This document shows, one piece after another, positions 60,117 through 64,000 of a DNA stretch of 64,000 nucleotides. Source of the stretch: Eulemur rufifrons. Its lineage: Eukaryota > Chordata > Mammalia > Primates > Lemuridae. The stretch is from positions 283,928,343 through 283,992,342 of the forward strand of contig NC_090989.1 of NCBI RefSeq assembly GCF_041146395.1, in the 5' to 3' direction. The stretch's first letter is position 1; each line of letters begins with the position of its first letter. A program made the translations under genes and the position numbers. The notes under the pieces are model-generated. The model did not search any database and was not told the origin of the DNA. It worked only from the letters and a program-made list of their open reading frames with translations.

Positions 60117-63100
60117 CCCAACTCTTTCCTGGCCTCCAAGACACTGCCTGTACTCGGCTCAAGTTTGAAACCCCTGAGGAAGGGGAGCCAGTTAGGTAGG
60201 GGAGGAAACTGGTCAGGGAGGGCCAGGAGGGGTTGGGGAGAAAGGGGAGAAAACAGGGAGGGAGCCCCCAACCTACCAGCCTGTGGGTGTGGCCCCCAGA
60301 CAAGGGTGGAGCCCCAGCTCCCCGGGCTTGGCCCCGCCCCCAGCCTAACGGTGCAGGCCCCGTCCAGCAACTGCTCCAGGGCCTCCCGGCTCCCGGCCAC
60401 CCAGCAATGCCCCCTCGGCCACCCAGCAATGCCCCCTGGCATGGCCCGCTGCCCCCAGGCCCCCACTCCAGGGCTCTTCCTGTTTACAAAGAACATCCAC
60501 AGCGGACACCTTCCCGGAGCCCGTGACAATGGGCTGGGCGTGTTTTCTGGAGTCTTCTGGAGAGAAACGCTTTCTGGCCAGGAAGGGAATGTTAAAAAGA
60601 AAATGCAAAAAACGCCTAAACATCCTCTACTTGCAGCAAAAGGCCCTGTCCACGTGCCGGCTCCGCCTTTTCCATCCATCCCCACCCCTGATACGCAGCG
60701 ACGATAAGGCGTTTCTCTTAAAAAGTCACTCTGGAGTGCAGGGCTGTCACCAGCTGGTCTCCACTGGCGCATCTGACCCTCCCTGTTCCCTCCCATGGGG
60801 CGTGGGGCGGCCCTGGGGGCTCCCTCGGGCCAGCCTCAGACACCCCAGACTCAACTGGCAGACACACAGCCATCCCAGCACAGAGGGGCGGCAGAGCAAC
60901 AGGCTCTGGGTGACAGAATCAAATCCCTGAGTCTGGGAACCTCAGAACCTGTGACGCTCGAGGCCCACAATCCCAGAACCTCACACCCCTTACACCCGCC
61001 AGGCCCCTTCAGCACCAGCAGCAGCCAGTGTGACCCGGGACTTTGGCCCAGGTCACAGGACCTCCAGTGACAGACAGAGAGAGGAGAGCAGGCCCCGATT
61101 CAGGCAGGGGAGATGCCCCGGCACCTCCCACATGGGCAAAGGCACCTCCCTCGGCAGCTAGATTTCAATCCAGGAAGGCTGCATGGAAGAGGTGGTGGAG
61201 CGATCTCACCCTTGGCACAAAGCCGACTCTAAAATGCAACGCCTGCAGGCCAGCAGCAGAAACTATAGGGCAGAGATAGAATGCCCTGGAACACCTGGCA
61301 CCCAGGGCAGGCGCGGAGCAGCTCCCTGGGCCCCAGAGGGCAGATCTGGGGTGCTGGGAGCGGAAAATTACATTTAGTAAAGGCAAAATAAATAATGTTC
61401 TCATCACTACTGCTGTCCGACAAGGCACAGGCTGCTCCGTGAGGGGGGTGAGCTCCCCACCATGACTGTATGCACGCAGCAGCTACAACCACCGCCCAGG
61501 AATGGCCCCAGGGACACTTGTGTCCCCAGGGCTCAAGAGACATCCCTATCAACCAAAGTCCCTGAGCTGCAGGGGTTTCCTCTGGAACGCGCACCAGGAC
61601 CTCCTGCTCCCCGGAAGCCCTGGCAGGAAGCCTGGGAACCCCCACCAACTCTCCTCTGGCCTCTGCCTGGCAGGCGGGGGAGGCAGAGGAGGTGACAGGA
61701 AATGCCAGCCTGACTGCAGCTGGGGCGGGACGAGCCCCCCACCAGGCGCCGTTGCCCTCCCGGGCAGCCGGGGACGCACAGGTCCTGGAGAGGGGGCTCA
61801 AGGCTCCTCCACGGGCCTCTGGACTCGGCAGCACCAAAAACGCAGGGTCCAAGCGGGCTGACGGCCGGGGCGGGGGGGGGGGGCAGGCCACGTGCCCTCA
61901 CGGGCAAAAGAGGACACTGAGGTCCGATCCCGGGCCCAGGGAGCCCTGCAGGAAGCTGGAAGGGAGGGAGGGGAATGGCAGTCCCTTGGGGCTTCAAGGC
62001 GGGGCGCACAGGACAGCACAGAGGTGGGGGCCCAGGAGCTGAGAAGTGCGGGCGGTGGGGGGAAGCCCAGGGCGAAGCCTACGTGCTGAGCCAGCACCTC
62101 TGCACCCTGCCTGGGGACCCCCCCGGAACCGAAACCCTGTGGCAGGCGGCTCGAGGCCCCCAGAGCTTCCTGGACGCCCACCTCCAGCCCCCACCTTCCG
62201 GAAGTACTGCTTCCCCGCCCGCGGGGGGAGGGAGAAGTGGCAGCGCTGGCAGGGACTGACGGGGACGTGGCAGGACCAGGGCGGTCGGGTTTGGGGGGAA
62301 GCTGAGGGTGGTTAGAACAGGGGGGAGGAGGAAGGAAGCGTCCACAGCCCCACCAGGTGAGGGGCCCTCGGGAACCGGGCAGGGCGGGCACACGGGCGGC
62401 AACTCGGGAGGGCTGGCCGTGGTGACAATGGGCTCCCGCCCACCCTCGGGGCGGGCCCACCACTCCCTGGCCAAGGGACCCTGAACTAGTAAGCCTCGGT
62501 TTCCCCTTCCAGAGGCTGCCGTGCCGCCCAGAGGAATGGGCCCCGCAAGCACACAGCAGGGTGGGCTCTCAGCCCCCGCCCTGTGCCTGCTTCCCACCTC
62601 CCTGCGGAGGGCGGGCGGAGACTCAGGACCTGTCACCCCCAGACCAGGAGCATGGCCCACCCGCTGCCTCCTGCCCACTGTGGGCTTACAGCTCAGGGGG
62701 CCTGGGCTGGAATTTCAGCTCTTCTGGGGTCACCCTGCCCTTACCCTAACCAACAGCCCAGGACCCAAATCTCAGTCCCCGCTGAGGACACAGAGCCAGC
62801 CTGACCCTCCCGGGTGGTCAGGACAAACTCAGGCCTCCCCCCAACAAGAGCCTAGAGCCCCAAAGCAGGGTCCGGTGGGAGAACGAGGAACACAACACCA
62901 GGAGGCCACCCTCCACCCCCAGCCAGGTCCTCCAGGTCCGCCAGCTGCAGGCACCAGGACTCAGGCCGCCACTCTGAGCCGGGGGTGGCCAGACCTGCCC
63001 AGGCACTGGAGGAGCAAGAGGAAGGAGGAGGCACTGTACCTCCGACTCCCACCAGCAGTGGCCCTAAGGGCTGTTGACCCCTGGGTGCCCAGCAGGGGCT

Positions 63101-64000
63101 TCCTCCCCACAGGCCCCACAGAGCCCACCGCTGACCTGCGCCAAAGCACGGCTCCCACGTGCAGCCCTGCCCGACCACTGACACAGACAGGGCGCCCCAG
63201 GGGCCCAGGTGGGAAGGGCCCTACCACGATCACCTGTCCCCGTGGCTGGCCAGTGGGCCAGGAGAGAAGGGTCGGGGCAGGGGGTGGACACAGGAGGCCG
63301 AGGCCAAGGGACAGGCAGGACTCCACTGAGCAAGAGACAGAGATTCAGTCCTGTGCTAGACACAACACCACAATCCCACCAGCCCCGAGGACGTGGGGGA
63401 GCGGGGAGGGACCAGAGGCTGTGGACCCGGCGTGGACAGGCTCCTCCCAGGGCTCAGAAGGAGACCGATGCTTCCCCACGAGCCTGAGGCGTCCAGGCCT
63501 CGAGAGCAAGCCCAGGTGAGCCAGGGCGGGTCAGCACTCGGGACTCCTGTCTAGACAATGCTTCCGTGAGCTCTAGCCCCTCAGGTTCCATTTGACCATG
63601 GGACCCTCAAGGATTCTGAATGCCAAGGCCACCTTTATGGGCACCAACCCCTGTGCAAATCAGGAGAAAGCAGGGTCTTAACTCCCTGACACCTCGCCCC
63701 AGGAGGAGCCACACACTGGGCTCTCCGTCCTAGAAGTCAACACCCTCCCCTCTGCCCTTCCAGCCCAGGAGGCCTCTGTGGTGGGGACATGCTCAGTTCC
63801 CCCGAGGTGGGAGCAGGGGCCGGCTCACAGCAGGGGCTTGGCAGACACAGGGCAGTGAGGGGGCGTGAAGTGAGGACAAGAGGCCCAGGGTGCTACCTGA
63901 GGCCTCTGGTCCTGCCATGGGAGGGCGCGCAGCATGCGGGCAAGACTGGCCAGGCAGCCCGGTCCCCAGGGAAACAGATGTGAAGGCAAGGACAACCCAG

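Larger units (their letters stand above)
57170..64000 (-). other. RXRA: RXRA intron 1, 3' portion
   Basis: This runs upstream of exon 2 to the window edge. No further coding exon is recognisable. It holds MIR-like fragments (57600-57780, 59225-59300, 62460-62520), a purine-rich GGAG tract (60061-60116), a poly-G run near 61868-61884 and the tandem CRE duplication at 59071-59122. Intron 1 is very long in human, so the promoter may be tens of kilobases away. Confidence 0.85.

Noticed and set aside
59362..60707. Overlapping 355- and 358-codon frames on both strands
   Set aside because: Both strands are open over the same GC-rich intron and a purine microsatellite. Neither has protein-like features.
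61040..61075. Possible inverted nuclear-receptor element (aggtcacaggacctc)
   Set aside because: The second half-site lacks the final base of TGACCT and the spacing is not clean, so it is too weak to report as an element.

Overview
This is vertebrate nuclear DNA, very GC-rich, and it holds most of one protein-coding gene: RXRA (retinoid X receptor alpha, NR2B1), read on the minus strand. Nine exons (human numbering 2 to 10) can be placed to the base. All have GT/AG borders and one continuous reading frame. They encode the AF-1 region, both zinc fingers, the hinge and the whole ligand-binding domain, ending in a stop codon at 29780-29782. Exon 1, with the first nine codons and the promoter, lies beyond base 64000. 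With an exon 1 like that of human the protein would be 466 residues.

The organism is probably a strepsirrhine primate, most likely a lemur. The only recent SINE is a full-length minus-strand Alu (16301-16643) with a 17-bp target-site duplication. It carries an AT-rich spacer insert and diagnostic bases that I know from lemur Alus and not from human ones. Ancient mammal-wide repeats (MIR, L2, L1M, MLT1, DNA transposons) are frequent but degraded. The RXRA N-terminus matches the longer, mouse-like version rather than the shortened human one.

Layout: 1 to about 25970 is intergenic DNA downstream of RXRA. In human this side faces COL5A1, but no COL5A1 exon is seen here. It contains old repeats, minisatellites, a perfect DR1 nuclear-receptor element, CTCF-type motifs and several AT-rich islands that look like conserved noncoding elements. 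About 25975-29779 is the RXRA 3'UTR, with a miR-27 8-mer site and U-rich segments. 29780-57169 holds exons 10 to 2 and their introns. Intron 4 contains two strong enhancer candidates and an unusually long chance open frame on the other strand. 57170-64000 is the 3' part of the large intron 1, including a tandem pair of palindromic CRE sites.

There is no sign of a prokaryotic, viral or mobile defence system. Long open frames are common because stop codons are rare in this GC-rich sequence, and none looks like a gene. The most interesting points are a cluster of AT-to-GC amino-acid changes in the otherwise near-invariant RXRA exon 5, the DR1 site downstream of a gene that itself encodes a DR1-binding factor, the duplicated CRE, and the boundary-like CTCF motif arrangement.
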